The notes beneath the pieces were generated by a model. The model worked only from the letters and a program-made list of their open reading frames with translations, had not been told where the DNA came from and did not search any database. 64,000 bases of DNA from Xiphophorus maculatus (lineage: Eukaryota > Chordata > Actinopteri > Cyprinodontiformes > Poeciliidae), in contig NC_036456.1 of the NCBI RefSeq assembly GCF_002775205.1, positions 12,861,463-12,925,462 of the forward strand, written 5' to 3'. Shown here in pieces: positions 1 through 20,357 of this stretch. Positions within the stretch are counted from its first letter, which is position 1. Each line of letters opens with the position of its first letter. Both the position numbers and the translations under genes were made by a program.

Positions 1-175
1 AAAGATTCGATTTTTTGGTTTCCAACTCGGACGATACCCAGTCGCAGCAGATCAATCTTAAAATCTGCTCACAATGGTCGCATTTCTCTGTGCACATCTG
101 TTCATAAGCAACATGTGACTCATATCGATGCTAATAAATTACATTTCTAACTGTAATTTGTCTTTATCATTTTAG

Positions 176-8653
<8,478 letters not shown>

Positions 8654-8969
8654 GCTGCGGAGGAGGCGGGGGGGAGGCTGAAGGACAGCAGCAGCTTTAA
8701 TCGGCTTGAGAAGGTGGTGCTGTGGGACCCGTGACTCCACCGGGAAGTTGCTCCCCTCCCCCACAAGATGTTCAAAACTGTTTGTGAAAGACTTGCGCTG
8801 CTTTACCTGACGAGGGGTGAAAATGTTGCCTTTTGAAGTAGTTTCTTTACTCTTTAATTTCAAGATGGGGTGTGAAGAAAAACTGATAATCCCCCAGAGG
8901 GAATGAAAAAGGGGAGGAAGATGTGAACATTTAAGACCCTTTTAAACTTTGGTGTCCTGCATCCAGTCC

Positions 8970-8990
8970 CTCTCTCTCTCTCTCTTTCTC
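8970..8990. repeat. (TC)n microsatellite
   Basis: Short pyrimidine dinucleotide run inside the polr2a 3'UTR. Confidence 0.85.
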
Positions 8991-10658
8991 GCAGTCTATA
9001 AATGCTGGTTGTGTAGTCGATGGTGTACATGTTGCCAAAAGCCTGAGAAGTAAAGATTGTATTCACCATAACCATAAACCATAATGACATCACAAAAACT
9101 GTTTCTTGTTAAGCATTTAAAGAAAGTTTAGGCAGACACATTTGTATCATCTGCATAAATGCACACTTTAAAAAAGAAGAGAGAACAGGTTTGGAGAGAA
9201 AGGACTTTTATGTCCTTGCTCTAAACTTACATGAGCATATGAATCCATCGCCTCCATCTTCTTCATCCTTCACACCCCAAAAACCTGAAAGATGTCACAA
9301 AACTACCCACCAGCATCTTTTTGTCTACCATTTTAGAAACTTGTACGTCAAAAGCAGACAAAAAAATAAACACTTTTCCAGATGCTAATCTTCCCTAGAA
9401 ACGGGGAATTTCAGATTTCACACAAGAAATTGTAAAAATGAATCTGATTTTTGATTTTGAATCTGTGACGAAATGGAGCTCAGAATAGGTGAGGGATAAT
9501 AGTTTTGGTCTTGCTGCTTTTGTCCTTGTTTTCAGAAGTAGTGCACGTCTATACATTTTAAAAATCCCTCCTACATTTTGCAAATTTTTGTCCTATTTCT
9601 AATAGCTGAAGTGTACTTGCGTTCTACTCAGTTTATTTATGAAGTTAACTACTTTTCTGTATGAGTATGGATAGAGAAAATAAGAGTTTCATTTTTTTCT
9701 TGTTTGCTTTTGGTGACTTTCTAGTCCTGTTTGCAGGAAGTTCATCTGCTCTGGGTGAAGAGGCAGGGGACAGATCTTAATCGCCAGCTGACTTTCTCAT
9801 TTTAAGTTTCTCGCTCCAGTTAAAGTAGCCTGGAAGTTTAAAGTCTTCAGAGGGAAACACTTTCTGTCCTTCTTTCTACAAAAGTCGGAGACGGTATATT
9901 CAAACCTTATTTTTAATAAGAAATGGTCCAAAGAAGCTGCACTCTTAGCCTTTGTTTTAAAAATGCCACTACAATAGTGTGAACTTCTTTTTTTTTTACA
10001 TCTTTACACAGCTTGCTGGCTTGGTAAATTGGGAGGTTGCTGTTTGACCCTTCCTCGTTTGATTTTGAAATGACTGGTTTCCCTACCTCTTCATCCCGGA
10101 GTTTCTAAAATCAGTGTTTCCTTGTATTTTTTTTCCTCCATGCATTTTACCTGTGATGAGGGGAAATTATGGGGAGGAGGTGGGTTTAGCGTCGACTCCG
10201 ACTGGGAGTCCCGCTGAGCTAAAATGCATATTTTAGGTTCGGGAAAACGTAATGCAATCTAATTTTGTGGAAAGAAAAAAACAAAACTGCTTCATATTTA
10301 GCCTCGGCTTGAATGAGCAGCGTTTTCTGGCCTTAGACACAAAGCGGGTCCGATGGACATTAATTCCACAAAGTGTTGCATTTTGTCCACTACGTTTGCA
10401 TCCAACGCTGTTGTCTTAACTGTGCTGTTTCGTCAGTCCACAACAACAGGACTCCCCTGTTGAATGAATGAATGAGTGAATGAGTGAGTGTGTGTACGTT
10501 TGTGTGTCTGAAGGCGACGCAGGGTCTCAAGCTGAGGAAAGAATTCATCTGTCCAGTTTAAAGGAAGGTTTAACTTAAAGTTGCCACTGTATAAAAATCA
10601 AGTCATGATCTCATTCTCTGTATCTCTGTTCTGTTTGTTTTTTGACTTGAAAAAAATG

Positions 10659-10664
10659 AATAAA
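10659..10664 (+). terminator. polr2a: polr2a poly(A) signal AATAAA
   Basis: Canonical AATAAA followed about 20 bases on by a T/G-rich element (ATTGTCTTTGTTG), the expected arrangement for cleavage near 10680. Confidence 0.7.
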
Positions 10665-10690
10665 AGTTTTACTATATATCATTGTCTTTG

Positions 10691-11160
10691 TTGATTATTA
10701 CTATTTTTTAAAAAAACGTATTTTTACGCAATGCCTGGTTTAGCAAGGTCGATTGCAGTTTTTAAGGGAAATAATGTGAAATGTTTATTAGAAATTGTTT
10801 TAAAATTAAAACCAAAGTTATCAGATAGGCAGATTTTGGTGCAACGATTTATTGAAGCTTTCTGATATTTTTGTAGAATGTCCTTTTTAAAAATATAAAT
10901 ATGACTATAACATACTGTATCTGCTCATACTGATTTGTAGGTCATGGCATGTTTCATGACTTTATTAATATAAAATACTATTTTTGTTCTTTAGTTTTTC
11001 TGAATTGGATTTGCTGTTATGTTTGTTATTAGAGTTATTAGAACAATTTTGGCCCAGCTTTAGTTTTATTTTCTTTATAGAGAAGAGACTTAGTAACCCC
11101 TACAAATAAGCCACACTGATTCCGCATTTCTCTACTTGTGCTGAAACATTTATCATGGAG
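10691..11160. other. AT-rich intergenic DNA, no gene seen
   Basis: No reading frame, splice-consistent exon or recognised repeat was found between the polr2a poly(A) site and the minisatellite. Confidence 0.6.
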
Positions 11161-11724
11161 CCAGCTGTAGCCTAATAGCTGCTGAAGCCTAATAGCTGAC
11201 GTAGCCTAATAGCTGATGTGGCCTAATAGCTGACGTAGCCTAATAGCTGCTGAAGCCTAATAGCAGCTGTAGCCTAATAGCTGCTGTGGCCTAATAGCTG
11301 CTGTGGCCTAATAGCTGCTGTGGCCTAATAGCTGCTGTGGCCTAATAGCTGCTGTAGCCTAATAGCTGATGTAGCCTAATAGCTGATGTAGCCTAATAGC
11401 TGCTGTAGCCTAATAGCTGATGTAGCCTAATAGCTGATGTAGCCTAATAGCTGACGTAGCCTAATAGCTGCTGAAGCCTAATAGCTGCTGAAGCCTAATA
11501 GCTGCTGAAGCCTAATAGCAGCTGTAGCCTAATAGCTGCTGAAGCCTAATAGCTGCTGAAGCCTAATAGCAGCTGTAGCCTAATAGCAGCTGTAGCCTAA
11601 TAGCTGCTGAAGCCTAATAGCAGCTGTAGCCTAATAGCTGCTGAAGCCTAATAGCTGCTGAAGCCTAATAGCAGCTGTAGCCTACTAGCTGCTGTAGCCT
11701 AATAGCTGATGAAGCCTAATAGCT
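11161..11724. repeat. 17-bp minisatellite, about 33 copies
   Basis: Tandem array of a 17-base unit, typically GTAGCCTAATAGCTGCT. Variation is confined to two spots: T/A/G in the GTAGCC start, and GCT/GAT/GAC/GCA around the end. The GCCTAATAGC core is constant in nearly every copy. 564 bases divided by 17 gives about 33 units. Variant types occur in blocks (a run of GTGGCC units, then GAAGCC units), pointing to local unit duplication. Confidence 0.95.
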
Positions 11725-12560
11725 ATAATGGCGTCTCAGATCCGTTGATGTTTGGATTACTGTTAGCTGGCTTTGTTTCCGGATACGATTATTTCAACAA
11801 TTTCCATGTTTTCTCAAGCCATACATACTCCTAGAGATCCCAGATGTTTCGTGTACCAATATCACAAATATATATTTACATTTTTTTTATAGTAATGAAA
11901 TAAAAATGCAAGTTTCACGTCTTATTTTCCTATTAGCGATGCTGGTCTTGGTGAGTTAGCTAAATTAAGCTAATCTGATGTAGTACCATCGCGATAAGGA
12001 CAAAAATGCGGTTATTTTTATATTTTTGGCAGATAAATATTTTCTAGCACTCGTGTGCTCATTGTTTAATTATCGCCGTCTATTAAAAATATAAAAAAAT
12101 ATCACTTTAGTTTTACTCGGGTAACAAAAATACATTGCACCTATCTACCTCAGGAGGGCGCTCTCACCTCACTGTGAGTTCACCTGCTCGCTGACATCAA
12201 AATTGATCTCAAAGGATTCATTCATTCATTCATTCATTCATTCATGGAGTCATTCCACAGCTTACTTTTTACAAGTAAACTGTGGAAACCGGGTGGCAAA
12301 TTGAACCTCTTCAATAATTTACAGACTGTTCATAACAAGATTTGCTGTTTTTGCCACCTGTGTCACTGAACACCTTCAAATTGGATTTCTTTTTCTTCTG
12401 CTGAGCAAACAATTTTGCTCAACTGACCCTGTCTTCACCACAGAAAATACAGGGTTGAAAAAAGTTTTTATTAGTGGATTAGTGCAGAAGACTGCATGAC
12501 TAAATGAGCATCAAAGCTCCTTAAACCATAAAAGGGGCCACCTTTCTAAATAGGATTCAT
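11725..12560. other. Intergenic DNA, no gene seen
   Basis: AT-rich sequence without coding signal. It contains only the (ATTC)n microsatellite listed separately. Confidence 0.55.
12216..12244. repeat. (ATTC)n microsatellite
   Basis: About seven tandem ATTC units. Confidence 0.9.
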
Positions 12561-13330
12561 ATAAAACCAAATTATGCCTCTTGTGGGCAGCTATAGTTAC
12601 CTTTGTAAGACAATTGCTAACATTTGAACTGGAACCTGACAGAATCTGAGAAGGGACCTAAGCATTAGGGTGATGACAAGGAGGCGTTCCGGCTTGGAGC
12701 TCATCACCACAGAATAATTGTCAAAAGCCGAGAGAGGAGACAAAAAGCTGATCAGCAGTTACAATAAGGATTTGACTGCTGTAATGCTAATAAATATGTT
12801 TCCATTGACTCTTGGGAAGGGCACAAGTAATTTCCTACATGCTGGGTTTTTTTTATTTGTTGCTGCAATTTTAAGCAAAATGATTGCATATAACATGTTT
12901 TTCTAATATCTTGCAGCCCAACTTTATCCACCAGTTGTGGTGAATGTTAACCCGAATACAACTAGAATCACTACAAAAAAATTCTACAATAATGACTATT
13001 AGACAAATAAGTCCAAAACAGAGATGTTTTGTCATAATACAAAGTTGTTTGGAGATCAACGTAGACCTCCTACTAACTGTTAAAGAGAAGATGACTTGGA
13101 CTTGTTTTTGCATCGCCTTGCGCTCATTGAGTTCACCATAAACTCCTTTTGTAGGCCAAAGTATGGAGTGTCATTTGTCTGCCCAAAGTGGCATCATTGT
13201 TCATCAACAGAACAATGATCCCAAACTCAGCAACAAATGGCGAAGAAAAGATTCAAAATGTTGCCCAGTTAAAGTCCAGACCTGAGCCTGAGTGAAATGT
13301 TGTGGATCTTATGAGTGCAGAAGCACAAAC
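12560..13330 (+). mobile_element. Degenerate Tc1/mariner-like DNA transposon remnant
   Basis: The stretch around 13200-13300 (AACAATGATCCCAAACTCAGC, then CAGACCTGAGCCTGAGTGAAATG) matches from memory the conserved DNA behind the third catalytic block of teleost Tc1-like transposases. Upstream sequence (near 12720-12900) resembles their non-coding flanks. No intact transposase frame and no confident terminal repeats are visible, so the limits are approximate. A repeat-library search would settle family and borders. Confidence 0.4.
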
Positions 13331-15455
13331 CTGCATACCAACGTTGCACAGAACAATGTTTACTTACTTAGCATTATTTTATGAAGTGTTAGTAGTACAT
13401 TTGAGGTTAGATTTGTTTGAAAACCTAGTAAAGTCCAGGTCCCATCTGTTACATAAACACAAGTTTATTTTTCCTGTAACCAGTTAAAGTATAACCCTAG
13501 GGACTCTCTCAGGCTGACTTTAAGGAAGTGTGATTCCCAGCAGCTTAACTGCGAAGGCTGCACCCTTCCACACACTGACTTCTCGCCGAAAGATTCACGG
13601 TTGTTAGAAAGGGATCATGAAGGGTGGAGCTGCTCCAACGGACCTCACCAGTAGAGAAGCAGGGTTAAAGATACAAACGGTTGACACCAGACATTTAAAT
13701 AAAATGCGTAAAAACACAACAGACTTTTTCTCACCCTCTCACATTAACTCAGTCTAAGCTTTAACTTTTTTCTACAATATAATTTATATTTGCAGAATAA
13801 TGAGAGATTTTGAGAATTTTTAGTTACTTTCTTTAATTTCTAAAGTTTACATGCAGTGGAGTTTATTGTGTCAAAGAGTAGGTGACTGACAGGCCACTCA
13901 GAGAAGAAGGAGCCATTACTCCGAAAGAGACATGGAAAGAACGATTATAGTTTGCTGATGCACTCAGAGACAAAGACCGTGTTTCTTTGGAGTTGAGGAA
14001 GCTGAATTTGAAATGATTGTTTTTCCCAGTGGAAAAGGCTGAATCACAGCTTTACGTGTGAGCTCACAGGTGAAGCTGTGCAGGGAATGTTGTAAAACCC
14101 TGGATGAATCTCTGCAGGCTGCAGTGTTGGGTGTGTCCTCAGTATGTGTCGAGGCCTGGGTGATGCGTTGCATGACTAATATTTGTTTGGACTTGTTTCT
14201 ATGGGGAAACAGCAGAGACACCGAATCACACAATTTCATGTGTAACTTTCTAGTGCAAGAAGGAAAAATGCAGATTCTTCAAGTTTTCTTTCAAGACATG
14301 CACCACAAAAGCACATAAAACTCGAACATTGTTGCAACTTCTTGTTCTTTTGGTCTCACCGGGTGGTGATTGTTCTGAAACAAACGAGCGTTTAATTTGC
14401 ATGCGAGTACTTCTCTCAGTGTAGGCTCTGATTCAATCAGGTTTCAGCTGTTTCTTGCAGGTTCGGGTTGCCTCAGAGGGCCGGGCTTTAGACCACGACA
14501 GACTGAGTCAGGAAATATTTGGTGAATGTGTGTGTGTGTGTTACAGAGTCTGTGTGTTTAAGGACGTGTTTCTCCTTGCATTGTTGCATTTCCTCCCTGC
14601 TCTCTGCTCTGTCGTGTTTGGTCCCAGCACCACCAACCCTCTCCAAGGTAAGTCTGGCAGATTTTTATTCTTTTCACTTTGTTCTCTTTTCTCACATTTC
14701 CTAGCTCTTGCCCCCTTTTTCTTCTCTGTTCACTCATCACATTCCTCCCAAAAAGCAGCTAAAGAATCTCAGAGCAGGACAATGAAGCTTCAGTTTCTCC
14801 TCAGCCTGGATCTGCTCCTGCTTCCTGCTAAGCTTTTGTTATCAGCTGGGGAAAACCCTGGTTTATGTGCCAACTTTTCCCGGGTGTCATCAAATGAGAA
14901 ACCGTTTTACAACTTCCTTAAAGCTAGCGAACATATTCAATCAGGCTGCAGCAGGAAGTTTTGTTACCACTTATACATTTGTGGTTTTTAACAAGATTCA
15001 AATTTCACCAAACTTATACATCTGTGTTGTAGGTTTAAGTCTTAATCAAACCCGGCATGTTTTTCATCTCAGTTCTCCCTCTGAGGTCTCTTCCTCACAT
15101 TGTCTGCTCTCATATTGCTGCTTGCTCAGCAGGGCATGAATGACTGATTGGGTCGCTGACCCCAGCAGCCTACCTGCTCCCTTGGGTCTTCACCTGAACG
15201 GTTTCTCTGTCCTTCGCCTAACCAGACACCACTTAGCGCTCCATCAGACAAGTTCAAGAGGCCATGTCTGTTTGTTTTTTTTTTTTTCATTCCCTGAACT
15301 TTTTGTTTGTCTTGTTCGCCGTTGTCAAAACTCACACCATTGCTCCCCGCCGTGTAAGCCGATTAAGTTGCAGGCATAAATTGGATTAAGGATTAAATTA
15401 CCTTCAGATCACAATGGAGTGAAAAGGATGTCAAGTGGAGGATGTTTGCCTAAAT
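13331..15455. other. Intergenic DNA, no supported gene
   Basis: About 2.1 kb with no splice-consistent exon set. The only item of note is a short frame with a signal-peptide-like start at 14782, listed separately. Confidence 0.5.
14782..14991 (+). CDS. Weak candidate small secreted ORF (69 aa)
   Basis: The frame opens ATG-AAG-CTT and encodes MKLQFLLSLDLLLLPAKLL, a signal-peptide-like hydrophobic start. A 45-residue remainder with four cysteines follows. There is no family match I recognise, no clear promoter and no repeat of this pattern nearby. It could equally be chance in a pyrimidine-rich stretch. I do not assign a function. Confidence 0.12.
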   Translation: MKLQFLLSLDLLLLPAKLLLSAGENPGLCANFSRVSSNEKPFYNFLKASEHIQSGCSRKFCYHLYICGF

Positions 15456-16860
15456 TTACTTACAGTGCATTGCAAATGTGTCGCCATTGCTTAGCTTTTC
15501 AACATTTAGGCCTGTTACAACCTGAAGCGTCAGGTTGTTTTATTAGTGCTTTAGGTGATAAACCAACACAAAGCAGTTCAAATTGAAATCTGAGCTCCTA
15601 AAATAAATCCAAATGCCTTTGGTAAATAGTGTGGCTTGTATCCGCCTGAGTCAACATTTTGTGGAGCCGACTGTAATCACACCTGCATATCTTTTCGGAT
15701 ATGTCTCTACCATCTTAAATTGTCACTCATTTTCTGCAAAACGAGTTTTAAACACAGTCAGATTTGTTTAAAAGTACCAGAATGTCAATTTTGAATTGTT
15801 GCCACAAATTCTTGATAGGATTTAGGCCATTCTAGCACATAGGTATATTTTGATCTACGCCGCTTATGTTTCCTTGTAGTTCTGACTCTATGCTTAGCGA
15901 TGTTATCCTGCTGGTCGACCTCCGTCTCAGATCCCGACACTTTATCAGCCTCTAACAGGTTTTCCTCCAGGATTGTCTCGTCTTCGTCCTACTTCTATCA
16001 ACTTCCTTGTCCCTACAGAAGAAAACCATCCCAAAACATCGATGCTGCCCCACTAGGGTGGGACAGGCTGAGTTTTTCATCAAACATTGTGTCTCATATG
16101 TAGGAAACACAAAGAAATATCAGATCTGCTCTCAACTGAACTGATCTTCTTCCATGAGTTTGCCATTTCACCTGCGTGGCGTAAATGTCAAACCAGGACA
16201 TCTAATGTCTTTCTTTCAGCCTTGACTTTTCTCTTAATGTTAGATTTATGGAGAACAGGAATAAGAACCGTCCTACTAACAAATCATCCTCCCTATATTG
16301 TCTTCTTCTCTTCACTAAAAAACAGAGAATGCAGCTCCAACGTAATTGCTTTATTTGGGGCCAGCTAATCAAATTAAGTTCATCCAAGATACTTTATTAA
16401 GTTTATTGAGTAGTCAATGTAAGCAAACATAAATAGAGTAAGTTCAATAAACTTCATTTGAACGCTTATTTAAAAACTGGAGATGCATTTTCTTTTTTTA
16501 GCGAAATAAATGGCCTCCAAGGGGGAGCAGTCAGTTTATGTGGGCAGCCATGTCTGAGTAGGTAAGCTGTTGTGGAATAATCTTTCCACATTTAGACGAT
16601 AGATGAGAAGCTTAAAGCTTGTGATGATCGAACCCTCCTTTAAATCTCACCTGTCTGCCGTGTTCCTCCGTCTTCCTGATGATGTTTGATCACTGATGTT
16701 CTCCAAAAAAACCTCTGAGGCCTTCACACAGCAGCCGGGTTATACCAAAAAGAAATTATACACATTGGGAGTCTATCCGTGACTCGGGGAGTCAATTAGT
16801 CGCACTGGATTTTACTGCTATATCAATCTTCATCATGTCATAATTATCCACTTCTTTGTG
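15456..16860 (-). mobile_element. Tc1/mariner-like transposon relic, transposase on minus strand
   Basis: The left edge (TTACAGTGCATTGCAAATGTG) resembles the terminal repeat of a common teleost Tc1-like family. Inside, several blocks resemble the reverse complement of a Tc1 transposase gene in order: GATAGGATTTAGGCCATTCTAG near 15816, a GTTATCCTGCTGGTCGACCT block near 15903, the CCCTACAGAAGAAAACCATCC block near 16010, and AACCTCTGAGGCCTTCACACAGC near 16710. Frames are broken by stops and indels, so it is dead. The right end is not sharply defined. Confidence 0.7.
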
Positions 16861-17781
16861 CTGATAAAATACATAAAACAACAATAAATCACGTTGATGT
16901 TTGTGGTTGTGACGTGACGCAAGGTGAAAAGATTTAAGCAGCATGAAAAACTTTAGCCAAATCCAGTTTATCCAGTTACAGTTACGATCCGTCTTGGAAA
17001 ACCAAGATGAAACCAGGCAAAGAGTCCTTGTGTGCCGACAAGATTTTGTTTTTACAACTGGGAGCAGCCGATTAACATCTCAAAAGCTGAAGTAGTACCT
17101 GAACTACAGCTCCAAACTTCATGGCTGCAGAGCAGAACCAAAGAGCAGAGAGGGAAGGAGGAAGTTCAAACGATCTCTTCCATCGATCATAGCAGGCAGG
17201 GATTGTATCCTGGTGTCATCCAGGACGTGTTACTGTGGTTTGTACTCTAAAGCTTAACCCTCATAGCTTATGGGTGCTCCAGAAATGAAGCAGGGTTTCT
17301 CTGTGAACAGCAGATAAATTGAGCTTTCTGCCCTCATTGAGAATCATGTGCTTACATTTACTTAAAAGCAGCAGATTCCTTCAGAGTCCAGCTCTACAGC
17401 GTTGAGATTTTGTTGGTTGTTCCAGTGACTTTTGTTCTACCAGCATGGGAACCAGATCTAGGTTATTCCTTGAGGGGTGGTGAAGGAAAAGGATGAAAAA
17501 TACAGACAGATGAGCTTGCTCTTTCAGTAATTATTATCAGCCTTGGCGCTTAACTTCAGCCAGGATCCAGGAATCCGATGCTGGTCCCCCCCTTTCTCTC
17601 TCTGGGCGTGCTCGCCGCCCTATCCACAGGCCGCAGGTAGGCTTTCATCACGGAGGCTCCAGTTTCCTGCCACATATAAGCTAACCTGGCCAGGTGAGCT
17701 CAAACACTCCTCCTGGGCAGGCCGCTCGATACCTCACAGCTTCGCACACACAACAAACACACAGTCCAGTGGGCACGCAGA
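16861..17781. other. Intergenic DNA, no gene seen
   Basis: No supported exon. A TATA-like ATATAAG lies at 17674-17680, about 100 bases before the small frame at 17782. Confidence 0.45.
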
Positions 17782-17958
17782 ATGGAGCCGGAGGCAGACA
17801 GCATGCCGGAGGCACCGGAGGAGATCATACAGTTAAGTGGAGTGGGGCCTTCTTTCTTTACTCAGAGCAGCTCTTCCAGCGCTGTAACCTTAACCCTGGG
17901 GCCTTTGTATGTGCTGCTGCTGTGGCTCCTCTCTGTTTCCATGCTCCCTTTACTTTAA
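17782..17958 (+). CDS. Candidate micropeptide ORF (58 aa) with C-terminal hydrophobic segment
   Basis: A single open frame starts MEPEADSMPEAPEEII (acidic, proline-rich). A serine run follows, then a C-terminal hydrophobic stretch (LGPLYVLLLWLLSVSMLPLL) long enough to cross a membrane. A TATA-like ATATAAG lies about 100 bases upstream. The layout, cytosolic acidic head then tail anchor, is that of small tail-anchored peptides, but I recognise no family. It could also be the first exon or leader of another transcript, or chance. The sequence around is GC-richer than its surroundings. Confidence 0.2.
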   Translation: MEPEADSMPEAPEEIIQLSGVGPSFFTQSSSSSAVTLTLGPLYVLLLWLLSVSMLPLL

Positions 17959-19804
17959 GCCGTCATATATTCACTTCACTGCTCTGTCTTCCTCTCCTGT
18001 TTGGCTGTTTTGGTCAGTGGGGAGGAGGGAGGAGCTGCAGTGGCATCCTGTTTGTCAGACCACAAAGCTGATAACCAGTTCTCAGTAATTTCGGTTTCCA
18101 TCTAAAGAGATGTCTTAAAATATTTCAGAAGATTGTTGCTTTAGCACGACTCTGAACATCAATATCCAATTAAATATTTGTTTTCTGTGCGTTATCCTTT
18201 TTGTGGGGGACGCTCGGCGCCTTTTTGGTGTCAGAAATGAACCGTAAAAGTTCTGACGTTTATTACTGATGGATATTGTTGCGACTGCGTGTTTATTTTT
18301 AACCCAGCTGTGCAAAACTGTCTGAACATATCGATGAATCTACAGAGGAGCTCCGACTTCACCCGCGTTTGCAGCTTGCTCGTTCACGAGGGTTTGAAAA
18401 CATACAACGGCACCACGCATATATTGAAACCCCTGACAGAAATGCTTGCAAACAAAATGTACATAGAATAAAGTTGAGAAAAATCCAAACTTTACCTTGA
18501 GCATGACAAAAAATAAATAAATATCAGCATTAAGATTATTTTTGACAAAATCATTCATTAGCACCTCAAAAGCTTTTGGGAAATAAATGTTAATGAAACC
18601 TTTTTTTAATGCGTGCTTCACATTCTGAGGCTTTAATTACAAATTCACAACCTTCTGTCTTCAGTGGGGTAAAAATATGAAGTGATACTGAGGATTGTTT
18701 CTTTTAATTAATCTTCAAAATGTTAAAACGTGACAATATGAAGTTCAGGTAAAGCAGGGGGGAAAAACTGCAGAGCTAAACTTGCCCACATCTACAGTCA
18801 GAGCAATGATTAAAAAGTTACGATGAACTGGAACTGTGATGTACAAGAGCAAAGTTTATCTTGGTATCACAGGATGACGGTAGACAAAAAAGATCAAAAT
18901 CCAGCCATGACCTCTCGCTATAGGCTACATAATTACTGCACAAATCATTTTAATATCTACTTATATTTATATATTTATTAGTTTGTCACTTTCGGGTGTA
19001 TTTGTACTCAAAGAGCAGCATGTTGGGGTCACCAGGTCTCCACAAGGTTTTTCTGTCGTACCAACATAAATGCAGATTTGGGAAATGCTGCTGAGACTTT
19101 AACTGGAACTCTCTGGTTTGGCTTTATTTTTCAGCAACAAACATGTCAGGTGAGAAGCCTTTGTTAAGCCAGATACCTCATGACCTTTGTTTTGCAAGGT
19201 AGAGGATCTGTGATGCTGTGGGTCTGTTTCTTGTCCTATTCCAAATATTCCCTTAAAAAATTGCGACAGTGAATGGCATTGTAAAATACAAAGATTTTAC
19301 TTGAAAATCAAGTGGATTCTGGCAGAAAACTAAAAACAGCGTTCTGTGTTGATTCAAAAAATCAACACAGAGTCGAAATCAGTCCTTTTGATGAACAATT
19401 GTGTTAAAAATATGTTTTCTTAACCTAAATCACTGTCAATAGTTGAATCCTTGGACTCTTTTCACTATTTTTTTCTAAACCACAGTTACGTTGAAAGCAC
19501 AAGCTAATATGTTCTAATTAAATCTTATTTAAACACATAATTTGGACAAACCTTTACTGTCTGTGCTGAGATTTAGATTACGCTAACATGTCAGAATGTG
19601 TCAGAGTATTTCCTCGACCTTTTCATTTTACTTCTCGCTGTCATGGACATGGGGAGTCCGTGCAGGAATAACACAACAAAAAACTTTTTTTTTAATGGCA
19701 AAACCATGACATTTTGTTTTTATGGTTAAGTTCAAAATGGCAGTTTATATTTATAACATTTGCTTACACACTGTATTGTCAAACACAATCACTCATAGAT
19801 CCAA
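17959..19804. other. Intergenic DNA, no gene seen
   Basis: AT-rich sequence of about 1.8 kb without supported exons or recognised repeats. Confidence 0.5.
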
Positions 19805-20095
19805 GTCGTTGAATTGAGCCTGATAGAAGACCTTTAGGATGAATTAGCATGGAGATTACAAGTCAGGGCTTCATGTCCAACATCAGTGTCTGACCTCATA
19901 AATGGGTTTATGAAAGAATGGTTTCATAATCCCACTCCTAAACCTTGTGCAAAGGCTTCCCAGGAGTGCTGAAGCTGCAAATGTTGTGGACCTTGTGGAT
20001 TGACAAGCTGATGTGGGCGTGTGCATGTGTGTGTGTGTGCGGGTGTGGGTGTGTGTGCGGGCGTGGGTGTGTAAAGGCAGACAAGTTTTTGGTGA
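19805..20095 (+). mobile_element. 3' remnant of a Tc1-like transposon
   Basis: The sequence around 19870-19960 (CAACATCAGTGTCTGACCTCA, ACTCCTAAACCTTGTG, then a GAAGCTG block) resembles the 3' end of the transposase gene of the Tc1-like family whose ends read CACTATTGCCAAAAGT. A GTAAAGGCAGAC stretch follows, which in this family precedes the right end. Stops break every frame. A (TG)n run is inserted near 20027. A second relic of the same family lies at 45402-46862. Confidence 0.6.
20027..20071. repeat. (TG)n-rich microsatellite
   Basis: TG dinucleotide run with interspersed GGG interruptions. Confidence 0.8.
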
Positions 20096-20136
20096 CGTTG
20101 ATGTTAAACAGCCTGACTGAGCAGCATTATCTAAGG

Positions 20137-20349
20137 CGGCGTTTCCCAATTCCGGTCCTCAGGCCTCCCTGCCCTGCATGTTTTAGGTGTTTCCCTTCTG
20201 CTACACAGCTGGATTGAATCTATGGGTGATCAACAGGTTTCTGCAGCACTTGATGGTCATGCAATCATTTGAATCAGCTGTTCTGGAATAGAGGCACATC
20301 TAAAACATGCAGAGCAGGGAGGCCTGAGGACCGGAAATGAAAAGCACTG
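20137..20349. mobile_element. hAT-like MITE with perfect 8-bp target site duplication
   Basis: This is a 213-base non-coding element with terminal inverted repeats. The left end contains CCGGTCCTCAGGCCTCCCTG and the right end is its reverse complement, with AAAACATGCAG/CTGCATGTTTT just inside. ATCTAAGG occurs exactly on both flanks (20129-20136 and 20350-20357). An 8-bp duplication is the hallmark of hAT insertions. The element has no coding capacity. Confidence 0.88.
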
Positions 20350-20357
20350 ATCTAAGG

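Larger units (their letters stand above)
8654..10690 (+). other. polr2a: polr2a 3' untranslated region
   Basis: About 2 kb with no long reading frame runs from the stop codon to an AATAAA at 10659 followed by a T/G-rich stretch. The T/C-rich run at 8970-8990 is a short (TC)n microsatellite. The extent is inferred from the first convincing poly(A) signal; earlier cleavage sites are possible. Confidence 0.6.

Noticed and set aside
11161-11724. Regular spaced repeat that could be mistaken for a CRISPR array
   Set aside because: Units are directly abutting 17-mers with no unique spacers, in vertebrate DNA; it is a minisatellite.
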